Of a stretch of DNA of 64,000 nt, positions 1-12,100 are shown piece by piece; within the stretch, counting starts at the first letter, position 1; every line of letters starts with the position of its first letter. A model generated the notes under the pieces. It worked only from the letters and a program-made list of their open reading frames with translations. It made no database searches and was not told where the DNA came from. Source of the stretch: Nageia nagi (lineage: Eukaryota > Pinophyta); assembly GCA_050084985.1 (NCBI GenBank), contig JBITNC010000001.1, forward strand, positions 114,700,001 through 114,764,000. Reading direction: 5' to 3'. The position numbers and the translations under genes were made by a program.

Positions 1-1516
<1,516 letters not shown>

Positions 1517-1700
1517 GGTGGACAAACGATCTTCCGCTGCTCTCCCGCTCCTAAGTCTCCTAGCCCTTCTCGCCTCGATAAAACCCTAATCAAAATGGCA
1601 TATTTTCAAACCCTGATAGTCTATATAGTCTTACCGACAGCTAGGGTTTTTTCTCGTACATTCACCGCCGTCGATCTTGGACTGTCCATCCACGGTTGAC
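1517..1700 (-). promoter_or_regulatory. uS15 5' leader and promoter with telo-boxes
   Basis: Immediately upstream of the uS15 start codon. A telo-box (AAACCCTAA) lies at 1581-1589 and a second, one base off, around 1641-1650; such motifs are common in plant ribosomal-protein promoters. A TATA-like CTATATAG is at 1621-1628, about 105 bases before the ATG. This stretch is richer in GC than the DNA beyond 1,700. The transcription start itself cannot be read from sequence. Confidence 0.6.
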
Positions 1701-2513
1701 AATTTTCATGATTTTTCCCAATTGTCCGAATTATATTGAGCCTTATAAACTTTTATTTTATTTGTTGTGGGTGTATATACTTATAACACTCAATTATTTA
1801 CATATTATATGGTTTTCAAAGGTAAATTATATTAACGTTCATTGGAGATCAATTGATATATGGAACGAACAGCTTGCAGTAGGCTATTACATAGCATGTA
1901 TGTCTTGTACTAAGAATGGAATACGGGACACAAGTTGCAGCAAGGTCAACACATAACCAACTCAACCAACAATCGAGACATAATTGCATAATCAACTTAT
2001 TGAGTTATGTCTTTGTATTATTGTAGATATTTAAATGATAAAGTTTTATATTAAATGTATAAAAGTTTAGTCATACAAAAGGATGGGTGGATGGACAATC
2101 ATACTTCAAACATAGCACATTAATTGATAAACATTTAAGAACAATAAAAGGTGTCAGATCACCATAATAAAAATTGTTGGTAAGAATCACAAGCCATTAA
2201 AACTCCCATACAATAGAAAAATGAGCAAATATAAAGTCACGCCACTAATTCATGGGGGAGGTATCTATAGGAGGATTTATCGCTTCCTCATTATCCTTCC
2301 ATACATTATTAGGAATAACCATCCATTTAGTATATGAGAGGCTATCATAAATATTGTGCCAAATCGGGTCAAATTGGTTAGTAGTGGCTTCATCAACCAC
2401 ATCCTAGACTATTGTATTCCAACCATCATACCATACCACACCATCATTATCACCTTCATCAATATGAGCATTTTAGTTTTTACCTCCTTCATCAATACCA
2501 AAGCTCTAGCCAT
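1701..2513. other. AT-rich intergenic DNA, nothing recognised
   Basis: No coding similarity, LTR end, primer site or RNA gene is visible on either strand. Short open frames here have no recognisable domains and are best ignored. Confidence 0.5.
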
Positions 2514-2590
2514 CATTTTGGTAAGAAGAGCTCAAGCAAGTTCCCCAATCATCATCCTCGTAAGAAGAGCTCAAGCAAGTTCCCTAAGGA
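2514..2590. repeat. Two-copy 39-bp tandem repeat
   Basis: The 25-base string beginning GTAAGAAGAGCTCAAG occurs at 2521 and again at 2560, a 39-bp period. It lies in otherwise unrecognised DNA and has no visible coding role. Confidence 0.7.
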
Positions 2591-2794
2591 AAATTTTAAG
2601 ACATCATATAAAAAATAAATTATATGATCGATGAATTTACTTTTCTCGGGATTCGACGATTGGTGATTTTCCTAAGAAGATGCATCAAAAAAATGGTGAA
2701 TATAATTTTGAGGAAAATATAAGGCATTTTTTCAATGAAATTATCAAGCATGTATTTTCGTTGATTGTATGTGTAAATATTTGGTTGCAAGTAT

Positions 2795-2834
2795 GATCGT
2801 CTGGCTGTAAGTGGGATCGTCTGGCTGTAAGTGC
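2795..2834. repeat. Two-copy 20-bp tandem repeat
   Basis: GATCGTCTGGCTGTAAGTG occurs at 2795 and 2815. Degenerate relatives (GTTGCA-type steps) continue to about 2,890, so this may be the core of an older minisatellite. Confidence 0.6.
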
Positions 2835-3173
2835 AACTGCTTAGTTGCATATATCATTGCCCCGTTGCATTTGCCATTATTTAGCTACACATGCTCCCAT
2901 CCTAACATTTCACATTGCAACCAATCGATTACACCCTGCTATTAGGTGGGTGGAGTTTGAAGGTATAATGCAATTAATACAGCTCATGTGGGGGTTTATA
3001 AATATCTATGAGCAGTCATTTTTATGCATATTTTCAAAGCCTTTCTTTTCTCAAAACCCTTTCCTTCTAACAAGTCCTTCCAAGTTCCCTCTCTCCCTGT
3101 TTGTTCTATTTATAGCTTAAGCCAGTCCATTGTCCATCTTTTTCCTTCCATTTTTTCTGTTCCAAGTGCAATC

Positions 3174-3550
3174 ATGGCTTCTTCTATTAAAGTTTCCTTG
3201 AAAAATATTGTCTGCCCTACTATATTCATTGATCTTGCACAATTAGATGCATACATAGATTGGGTAGACAAGGCAAGTCGTCAAGAACTTATTTACATGC
3301 ACTAATTCAAGATTGACTGTAGGCTTCTCCACCTCCTATTGTCAAGTTATGAATAGGGAAAAGGTGTTTTCATTGTAAAATTATCTTCCAAGATATTGGT
3401 GTATAGCACATCAATATCATATGCCAAACTCTTGACTGGTCTTCTAGGTAAGGAAGGGGATACTCCTGCATAATGTCAAAGGCTATTTTCGAGGACAATG
3501 AGAAGAAGTACCTTGATTCCCATTATAATGTCTCCCTTAATGAACCTGGT
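3174..3550 (+). pseudogene. Unclassified coding-like stretch, in-frame stops
   Basis: I do not recognise this sequence. A TATA-like TTTATAAATATC near 2,995 is followed by a pyrimidine-rich stretch and an ATG at 3174. The frame reads 43 residues (starting MASSIKVSLKN) to a stop at 3303-3305, and the same frame continues with protein-like composition to about 3,460, broken by further stops. Another frame then reads a short charged peptide (IFEDNEKKYLDSHYN) up to a GT at about 3,551. It could be the decayed first part of a host gene or of a transposon-encoded protein. The gap between it and G (3,551-4,035) is AT-rich and shows nothing further. Confidence 0.25.
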
Positions 3551-4035
3551 AAACTTTTGATGTTTTTATTTTCATAATTCATTTAAATTTTATTTTTGAA
3601 TTATTATTATTTTTGTGTAGTTGTTTTCATAATTACGATCAAGTAGAGGTGTTCTTTACAACAATATCACTAATAATTACCTTAAGTTTGTGATAAATTT
3701 TTTTTTCTTGCATGTTGTTTTGCAAGGGCGACTAGGGGAGCTTCCACAATGGGCTTGTACATATGTTGTTTGTGTGCTAAGTGGAGCTAGATTTGATTTT
3801 TGCAATCATATTTCTAAAATAATATGAAAATATTTAAGCGATGTGTTGACTAATAACACCAATGTTATCACCACGATAAATTTTTTATCAAGATTTTACT
3901 TTGAGACTTTTTATGATTTAATGAATGCACCACCACTAACATGTTTACAATAATCCATGAACTAGATATCTCTATATTTAGACCAAATTCAAGTTGGTTT
4001 TCCCTTCGTTATTTATTGTTTTAGAACCTATAATG

Positions 4036-4503
4036 TGTTATTATGTAAGTTAGTCTTTAGATGGTATGTAAATATTAATACTCCTTTTATGTAACTCTCT
4101 ATTTTATCACTAAATACCTAAAAGTGATTAAATACTGGAAGACTTTGACTTACACTCAAGTATGATATTTTTCCATTCTAACCCATGTAAACCTTGGGTA
4201 AAAAGGTGAGTTAATGTGAGGTTTTCACCTATAAATAAAAGGGCTTGGGCTTGTTGTAATACACTTGTAGAAAGCGCTCCCATGCTTGTAGTTCTATGAC
4301 AGTTTGATCTTGTAGGAAGCTTGAATATGCTTCTAGTTGTAGAGAGAGCTGGAGTTATTGAGATAATAGAATTTGAGATGGTTCAAGTGGATGTACTCCC
4401 ATAGTTGGAGGAACCACTATACATGTTTGAGTTCCCTTATGTGTATAATCTATGTATTTTTAAGATTAGTGGAAGATGAAAAAGAACTACTTCATCTCCT
4501 TCA
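4036..4503 (+). repeat. Copia element G, probable 5' LTR
   Basis: A Ty1/copia LTR inferred from its 3' end (CTCCTTCA) followed two bases later by the tRNA-Met primer site, and from internal motifs shared with the A and B LTRs: a TATAAATA box near 4,230, a GGATGTACTCCC block near 4,390 and GGAGGAACCAC just after it. The 5' limit is a guess based on a TGTTATT start at 4,036; no second LTR of this element remains, so the boundary cannot be checked within the window. Confidence 0.55.
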
Positions 4504-4505
4504 TT

Positions 4506-4517
4506 TGGTATCAGAGC
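4506..4517 (+). other. Primer binding site of element G
   Basis: TGGTATCAGAGC, complementary to the 3' end of plant initiator tRNA-Met, sits just downstream of the LTR end. This is the standard copia primer site. Confidence 0.85.
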
Positions 4518-5439
4518 TTCCCTTAGAGATCTTCCATTCATCTTGTGAGGTAAAATCACATTGAGATATAATTTTTCTCCTCACTCTCTTATATTTTTAA
4601 GCTATTTTTTGTATTTATTTTGCTAAAATTTAGCTTTTTTAAGATCTTTTTTTTTTTCTAACACATAAGCTCTTTTTTTGGCTAAAATTAAGTTTTTTCT
4701 TTGTAATTAAGCTTATATGTGTCAAAAAAAAGGCTTCTCGGTGTAAGAATAGCTTAAAAATTAAAAAGGTTTTGTATGTTTGTAAACTTTTTTTTTTTAA
4801 CTAAATTCCTTTTTTGAAGAGATTAACCTTTTTTTAATAAGGATTTAATATGCACTTTTACGTATTGTTATATATATGTTAGCTTCTAATATTATTTACT
4901 AAATTAGTTATTTTGTAAAGCCTTGCAATTATTTTTACAAGTTGCAAATTTCTTATTTTCTTTACTATATAACTAATTCTTTACAAAAGTTTATTTCATA
5001 TTTAACAATATGTTCATTTTTTTTTTTGTGAAAAGTTGCAAATTTTTTACAATTTGAACTTTTACAAAAATTGCTAATCTATGGCTATTTACTATTTTTA
5101 TTTTCTTATGAAAATCAAATATATATGATGATAATATATTTTACAAAAAGGAAGGTTTTGTAAAATATATTTGTTCTTTTTTTTTTTTACAAATTTATAA
5201 GGTTTTGTATCCATTACAATTTTTATGAAGTTTTTTCTTTTTGCTTCTTTGCTAAGTCTGTTATGTGAGGTACACAAGAGCTAGATGTACAAATATTCCA
5301 AAGCTCTTAGAGCATTTTGTAACTAACTACTAACTGTAAAGACACTCCTAATCCATCTTATGTGGTTGCTTTCATTTATTGATAAAATGCTCAAATCGTG
5401 ACAACTAAGTCTATAAAAGTGAAATATGCCCTCAATTGA
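4518..5439 (+). mobile_element. Leader of element G, truncated by element A
   Basis: AT-rich untranslated leader with long T and A runs, like the leaders of the other copia elements here. No gag frame is reached before element A begins at 5440. The rest of G is not seen on the far side of A, so G is a 5' remnant. Confidence 0.5.
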
Positions 5440-5930
5440 TGTTAGAATTTGTAATGAAATATTGTGAATATCTAAACTCCTTGCAAATTCAATTAATCAC
5501 TTAAAGGATATGTAGATACCTTAAGGGATTAATTGAATTCTTTATTATGTAAACTTTGACCTTACCATGTGGTTAGTTGGTAGGTTAAAGTTAGGTGATA
5601 CATTTATTGTAACCCTAACCTTACCCTTGGGTTAAAGGGAGGTTAGGGAGGTGCTCTCATGCTATAAATAAAGGGCCTCTCCTCTTGTAAAATAACTAAG
5701 TTTTTGGAGTAAGATTACTCTACTAGTTTGTGTAGGAGAGAAAGAGAATTGTAGTAAGAGGTGCATAGATTGAGAATTGAGAACTAGTTGTGGATGTACT
5801 CCCAATGAGGGAGGAACCACATTATATTGGTGTTATCTTGTGTGAATGGTGTTATTAGTTTGTAGATGTTGTATGATTGAGTTTCCTATAGTCTTGGACC
5901 TTGAGGATTAGAGTAGGTCTAATTCCTTCA
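5440..5930 (+). repeat. 5' LTR of element A
   Basis: 491 bp, starting TGTTAGAATTTG and ending CTAATTCCTTCA, directly before the primer site. It aligns along its length with the two B LTRs at 21105-21577 and 32410-32883. TATAAATA at 5663-5670 is the likely promoter box driving the element's genomic RNA. Confidence 0.9.
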
Positions 5931-5932
5931 AT

Positions 5933-5944
5933 TGGTATCAGAGC
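5933..5944 (+). other. Primer binding site of element A
   Basis: TGGTATCAGAGC two bases after the LTR end, matching the 3' end of initiator tRNA-Met. Confidence 0.9.
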
Positions 5945-6540
5945 TTAGTTTGGAAGCTCTTCTTCTACATCTTGGTGATCCTTCTTCATTCCTCATCTTA
6001 CACCCCATTGGTGAGGTAAAACCAAGAGAAGGTATAAAATTTTCTCCTCATTTGGTTATCTTATGGATTATTGCATTAGATACTAACATATTTTATGAGA
6101 TATTGGACCTTATTTTTTGCAAAATATGATCAAAATGGCAATAATATGTTATAGTTAAACTTGATTTGTTCTTATGACACTAACACATTTTGAACTATGT
6201 GTTAACTTTTTTGTTATTTGCAAAATATGGGTAATTTTTTTTACTATCCTCTAGTAAACATGTTGTTAATTTAAGAGGTTAGTATATAGAAATAACATAT
6301 TGTAAGCCATTTATTAAAAAGGGTGTATTTTCTTTAATATATATATGATGAGAGCAATACAAAATGATTTTACAATTATTTTTTTAATTATTGCAAATAG
6401 CCCTTTTTAATTACATATCTCATAGCTTAAAAAGGGGGAAAGGTATTTAAAAAAAATATAATTTTTTCCATTACATTAGGGGTCATATTGTTTGGACATT
6501 TTTTAGAATAAAAAAAAAACAAAGGGACGTATACAGAGCC
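5945..6540 (+). other. Element A leader, AT-rich proximal part
   Basis: Untranslated leader. The first 60 bases are similar in B and G (CTTCTTC... then GTGAGGTAAAA). The rest is AT-rich, with no frame resembling gag. Confidence 0.6.
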
Positions 6541-6618
6541 CCTGAAGGCCATCCCTGTCACCACCTGAGTACCAAATAGTTGGGGACATCTCCCACCATA
6601 GCTGAGACACCTATGTTT

Positions 6619-6760
6619 TCGACTACAATGCTCTAAGGATATCCACAAAATGGATACATTGAAAAGGTCTATGAATTATTTGACAAAAATGCCTCACCGA
6701 AATGCAGTCTTATGGACTGCAATGGTCAACGGATATGCACAAAATGGATACATTAAATGA
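6619..6760 (+). pseudogene. Captured PPR-protein fragment in element A leader
   Basis: Reads as about one and a half pentatricopeptide repeats: GYPQNGYIEKVYELFDK, then after a one-base insertion at about 6,688, MPHRNAVLWTAMVNGYAQNG to a stop at 6758. The pattern (GYxQNGxIExxxELFDxMPxRNxVxWTxMxxGYxQNG) is typical of plant P/PLS-class PPR proteins. There is also an in-frame stop at 6634-6636. It sits inside the leader of a copia element, in the element's transcriptional sense, so it is a captured fragment and not a gene. A related PPR-like piece is in the leader of element B. The source gene cannot be named. Confidence 0.75.
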
Positions 6761-7096
6761 ATCTCCAGAATAAACTTTGAACGATTCAGCATGAGGATAG
6801 TTGCTACGTAAAAGACAAACAATTCATCATCTGGATTCTTCTTGAGAAGTGAACTCATAGTACATATCTACTACTGACTATGTTTTGGCCATAAGTTGCC
6901 TACTCTTAAACCACAATCCTAGCTACCGACTCGTTGAATCACCTGGGCGGCTAGGTTGATACGGTAACCTCATTTCATGCTGGAAACATGCACAAGCTAC
7001 GTCAATATTTCTCAGTTTTTTTTTTGGCGAAAGTGGAACTCAAAGGACTGCTATGCTGAACTTGAATATGTGATTTTTATCAAGTGGTGTAATATA

Positions 7097-7417
7097 ATGG
7101 CATTATTTTTAGCATATCGGCACTATCTATCAGCATTTACTTCGTATTCTACGTCTCCATTGGTGCACAACATATCATTTATAAGAAGCATATCACTTAC
7201 AATGTTTAGGGAGGAAAGGGATACCTTCGGTCCCATCAATGTACTAGCAGACAAACTATGGGGTGCTCAGACTCAAAGATCGTTGTAGAAGTTTGATATT
7301 GGTGGGGAGCGTGAGCAGATGCCTAAACTAATTATATGGGCATTTGGTGTTCTAAAAAAATGTGCTGCTAAGACTAGCAATGGGACTCAAAGTAACATGA
7401 ATGTTAACGAGTTCTGA
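7097..7417 (+). pseudogene. FUM1: Captured mitochondrial fumarase (fumarate hydratase) fragment
   Basis: One frame from an ATG at 7097 reads a presequence-like N-terminus (MALFLAYRHYLSAF) followed by FREERDTFGP, DKLWGAQTQRSL, FDIGGEREQMP and AFGVLKKCAAK, then jumps to NGTQSNMNVNEF. All are class II fumarase blocks in the right order; the last corresponds to the conserved GSGTQSNMNxNE active-site region. Compared with the family, about 40 residues are missing between CAAK and GTQSNMN, without loss of frame. A TAG at 7286-7288 replaces the usual glutamine after RSL, and TGA at 7415 ends the frame. There is no intron-like sequence, which suggests capture from spliced RNA or from fused exons. It lies in the sense orientation within the leader of copia A; it is far too short to be an active enzyme (the family is about 490 residues). 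Confidence 0.85.
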
Positions 7418-9111
7418 ATGGGGTATTGAAGAAGAAGAGGTCTTACCATAGCCTCCCCTCCTCGCGACGACGGTCTCCAACGCCATAACCTACACAACCT
7501 TCTCCCTCCTCCCTCGCCATTTAATCTTCTCCCACTTTGTTTGTGCATTTAATTTAATTTGTTGAGCATTTAATTTTTTGTTGACTACTTTTTACCTTCT
7601 TTAAATGCACTTCCAAGAGGCAACGTATACTCCTTCTTGGTAAGGGAAGGGTAGCCATCACTATTTTACCTTAAAGCATTTATTTTTTTTTGACTTGGAG
7701 TGCTTGAGGTAAAAGGAGCATTAACTATGTATGGGTCACCTTCTTTTTCTTGCAAGCTCTCTAGAAGCAAATGTATACTTTAAGATAGGTATTTAATAAT
7801 TTTTGCTTGCTTACAAGTCATTTGTTAAATGCACTTAGAAGTACTTATACTCCAACTTTAAGCATTGACTATAATACTTTAAAGTAAGTATTTTTAGAAA
7901 AATGTGGCACATGGAAGATATTTTGGAGTATAATTTTCTCTAAGTATGGTAATTTACTTAGGCAAAACATTTTTTAGTAAAAATTTGCTAAGGTAATCTA
8001 AGTATGCTATTTTTTTAAGTAAACAAGGGAAATTTTTTACTTAAAATGCATACTTAAAAGACAATTTTTAGCATACAAGTTTTTAGGGATAAAACTTTAA
8101 GTGAAAAGGGGGGGAATTTGTATAATTTTTACTTAAAACTTTATCTAGATCTTGCATGCTAAATTTGTAATGCATGTCTCTTAATCTTGTTTGAGGAATA
8201 AAGCATGCTTAGTACTTAAAATTTTAAGTTAAATAATGCATTTTTTTGAGATAAATGATGCATGTTTATTACTTAATTTTAAGTTATAGAATAATGCATG
8301 TTTAATTTTTTAAAGTTATGGATCAATGCTAAGTAGGACTTAGCCTTTTTTTAAATTCATTAAAGCGATTGAATGAATTTATGAAATTGAGCAAAGTATG
8401 CAAAATGTAAAAATGTCCTTTAGGGGTTAGTACAAAACCCATTGGACACTTATATTTCAAGTTCGTGTGGATGATGTATTACTTTACTTTATATTTTTGC
8501 ACAATTGCTTTATACTTGCAAAATGCAAAATATTGAAAGTAACCACTAAAATGAACACATACGCATGTACTTTTCCACAACATGACTTGTTTGGGGAGCC
8601 ACGAGGTGAGGACAGGGTAGACTGGAGCCTTTTTAGTCTGAAGAACCAAGTGGTGGTAAATCCATCTTAATTGCCCCTAAGACTTCTGTTGGATTGAACA
8701 TAACTCTATTAGGTGGACAGGCATGTGTGTAGTGATACCACATGTCCGCACATCCATTTAGGGATTATCCTGATAACCTAAGAGGAAAACTGAAAATCTT
8801 AAACAAGATAATTAAAATGGCCGATCCAAGATACGTTAGATCCTTGGAAAATAGTTGGTACTTCTCCTTGAGAGAGTATATTACTGACCAAGGTGAACTG
8901 GTTAAGGACTGGTAGTACTTGGGCTCCACTCTATGGGCATCCAGGTGAAGGCCTAATTCTATACAAGAAAACAATCTCAACTTTATCCTTCTACGGATCT
9001 TGGTTTATAAGTTTGCACATGTGGGACATGTTTTTTTATCAATTTTTTATTTGTATAGATGGTAAATTGTAAAAATTTTCATTCTTCTTGCTTATTTACT
9101 TTTGTGTAGCA
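7418..9111 (+). other. Element A leader, distal part up to gag
   Basis: About 140 bases of GC-rich sequence after the captured fragments (to about 7,560), then AT-rich leader. From about 8,560 to 9,010 it matches the leaders of B (26,580-26,840 and 29,480-29,690) and F (around 40,250-40,700 and 62,880-63,350). It contains the undisrupted site (GGATTATCCTGATAACC, 8761-8777) into which the gag-only element inserted in B. No supported coding frame. Confidence 0.7.
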
Positions 9112-12100
9112 ATGGTTGAAACCTTCATACCCAAGCATATACTCGACGGTTCCAACTTCGGCATATGGGAACCTCGTATGAAAGCTGAGTTACAAGCAAG
9201 GAAGTTGTGGTAGACAGTTAATGAAGACTTGGTCGCTCCTACAGATGAGAAGGCTCTTAAAATCTACAACTCAAAGAATGAGTTAGCAACTTCAATGATT
9301 TATTGTGCAATTTCAGATGATGTACTTCTCATGATCTCTTCTTCAACATCAGCAAAGGAAGCTTGGGATAGGCTGAAGAAAATTTACCTTAGGTCAAAAT
9401 TTTCAAGGAGGTTCACCATTTTACAAAAGATGTTGCAATATCATCAAGGTGAAGATGAAAGTGCTTCTATTTACTTGAACAAAATCATTGACCTCAGGAC
9501 ACAACTGGTTGGCTGTGGGTGCAACTGGATCAATGATGAGTTCATGGTCTTCATCATTCTTCAAAGCCTTTCTACAAAGTTCAGTAACTTTGTCATGATT
9601 ATAGAAACTAGGCTCAATGATGAAGAAGATGTCATCTCTCTTGATAACCTTTCTAGACTCCTTTTAAAGCATGAGGAAACTTTGAATAAGAAAATGTTGA
9701 ACTTTTCTCCAAAGGACAATAACATTGCTCTAGGAGCAACCAAAATTCCTTTCAAGAAGAAATTCAAACATTATAAATTCAAAGATAACAAATCCTCATC
9801 TACCTTCAAGAAGTATGAGAAAAAGGGCAACAATAATGGCAACTTCATGCAAAGGAATGGCAAAGCAGGATCAAGCAATCCAACACCTCAAGAAAAGTTT
9901 GATGGAAATTGTAACTTTTGTGGCATCTTTGGTCACAAAGAGTATGATTATCGTAAAAAGAAATTTGCTCAAAAAGGCAAGGGAAATGCAAATGTGAGAA
10001 ATTTCAATAATAAAAAGAAGAACAAGCATGTTGCTACTCTTGCCTACTACTCAATGACTCAAACTATTTCAAATGATTGGATTGTTGATTCAGGATTTAC
10101 TAATCACATGTGTTATGAAAAGGATAAGTTTGAAAACTTTCATAAGTACAAGAAGGATGCAGTTGTGATAGGTGATAATTTAGTCCTTGATATTCAAGGA
10201 ATAGGGAGTGTGAAGATTCATGGAAAGGTTCTTGATAATATCTTTTATGTGCCTAAACTAAGGATGAATCTTATCTCCGTAATTCAGATTACAAGGAAAG
10301 GATACTCATTTGAGTTTACCTCACACTCTTGGTGTGTTAAGAAAGGACTTGCCACCTTGATGAAAGGATCAGTAAATGATGACCTTTATATTGTGGATCA
10401 AGTTCCTTCAAAGATGTGTCTTGCTACAAATGTTTGTTCAAAGGGTAATCTTTGGCATCAACGATTAGGGCACCTTAACCACAAGAGTATTCAAGATATG
10501 AAAAATCAAGAACTTGTGGAAGGTTTACCTAATATTTCACCCATAATTGGTCTCTGTGAAAGGTGCATTCTAGGAAAGATGAATAGGCAAAAGTTTGAAA
10601 AAGATAAGGCAACTTGGGCTACTCGTCCTCTTCAGCTTATGCATTCATATTTGATGGGTCTGTTTCAGACTAAGTCTCTAGGGGGAGCTTCTTATGTTCT
10701 GACCTTCATTGATGACTTCAGCAGGATGACATTTGGTTATCTACTTGAGCACAAGGATCAAACTTTTGATAGGTTTCAAGACTTCAAGGCTCTTGTTAAA
10801 AATCAAACTAATTTTAAGATCAAGATGCTGATATCTGATAATGGGGGTGAGTATAATAGCAATGAGTTTAATGACTATTGTGTTAAACATGGGATCAAGC
10901 AGCAATTCACAATCCCTTACACCCCTCAACAAAATGGAGTTGCTAAAAGGAAGAATCGAACCATTATGGAAATGGCAAGGTGCATGTTGGGTAACCTTCC
11001 TAGTTTCTTATGGGGTGAAGCTATTCACATTGCTATTCACACCCTAAATAGGTGCCCTACTAAAGTAGTTGAAGGTAAAACTTCGTATGAAGCATGGATA
11101 GGAAAGAAACCTAACATCTCACACTTTAAGGTCTTCGGTTGTGATGCATTTGCCTTCATTACCTCAAAGAAAAGAAAGAAGTTGGAAAGATAAAAAAAAT
11201 GCATCTTTGTGGGGTATGATAATCAGCATAGAGGTTAGAGGCTCTACTCCTCATCTCATAAAATAGTCTTTATTTATAGGGATGTCAAGTTCAATGAACT
11301 TCCTGAGGATACAACTTCTCATGCTGAGGTGTCTGATTCAGATGATTCTTCACCTGCACCTAACTGGTTGGATGATAATGTAGGGAAGTCACCACAAGAG
11401 CAAAATTCTCCAGCTTAGAGAATTACAAGGAGTATGACCTTGAATAAATCTTTATTTGCCAAAATTGATAATACCAATGAGCCATCAACCTTCAAAGAAG
11501 CTTCCAAGCAAGAGTGTTAGATGGAAGCTATGAAAGTTGAGTATGAGGTGCTCATGAAAAATGAAACTTGGGATTTGGTTCCTTATCCCAATGAGAAAAA
11601 TGTGATTGGAAATAAATGGATATACAAGGTCAAGTACAATTCTGATGGAGAAATTGAAAAATACAAAGCAAGGTTAGTGGCCAAAGGATTTGCTCAGAAA
11701 TATGGTATTGATTATGAGGAAACCTTTGCTCATGTGGCCAAGATGCCTACGGTCAGGATAATCCTTGCTCTTTTTACAGCTCAAGGATGGAAAGTTTTTC
11801 AACTTGATGTCAAGAGTGCATTTCTCAATGGTGACTTGGATGTAGAAAGCTACATGAATAAACCAGAAGGATTTATTCCAGAAGGTAAAGAGTCTCTTGT
11901 GTGCAAGCTAAAGAAGTCTTTGTATGGACTTAAGCAAGCACCTAGAGCATGGTACAAGAAAATTTTAGGATTCTTTGTAGATATTGGTTTTTCCAAGTGC
12001 TTCTCTGACTCAGATCTCTATGTACTCAATCAAGGAAAATATGTGGTCTTAATTCTCCTTTATGTGGATGATCTTCTCATAACTGGCAATAATATTAAAA

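Noticed and set aside
2356-2634. Frames of 92 and 68 codons over the 39-bp repeat
   Set aside because: The repeats create similar peptides in two frames; no domain and no codon pattern.
8765-8980. Antisense open frame in the leader, similar in A and B (also 26577-26840)
   Set aside because: About 12 of 70 residues differ, mostly non-conservative, and the F version is broken. Similarity follows from the nucleotide homology of the leaders, not from visible protein constraint.
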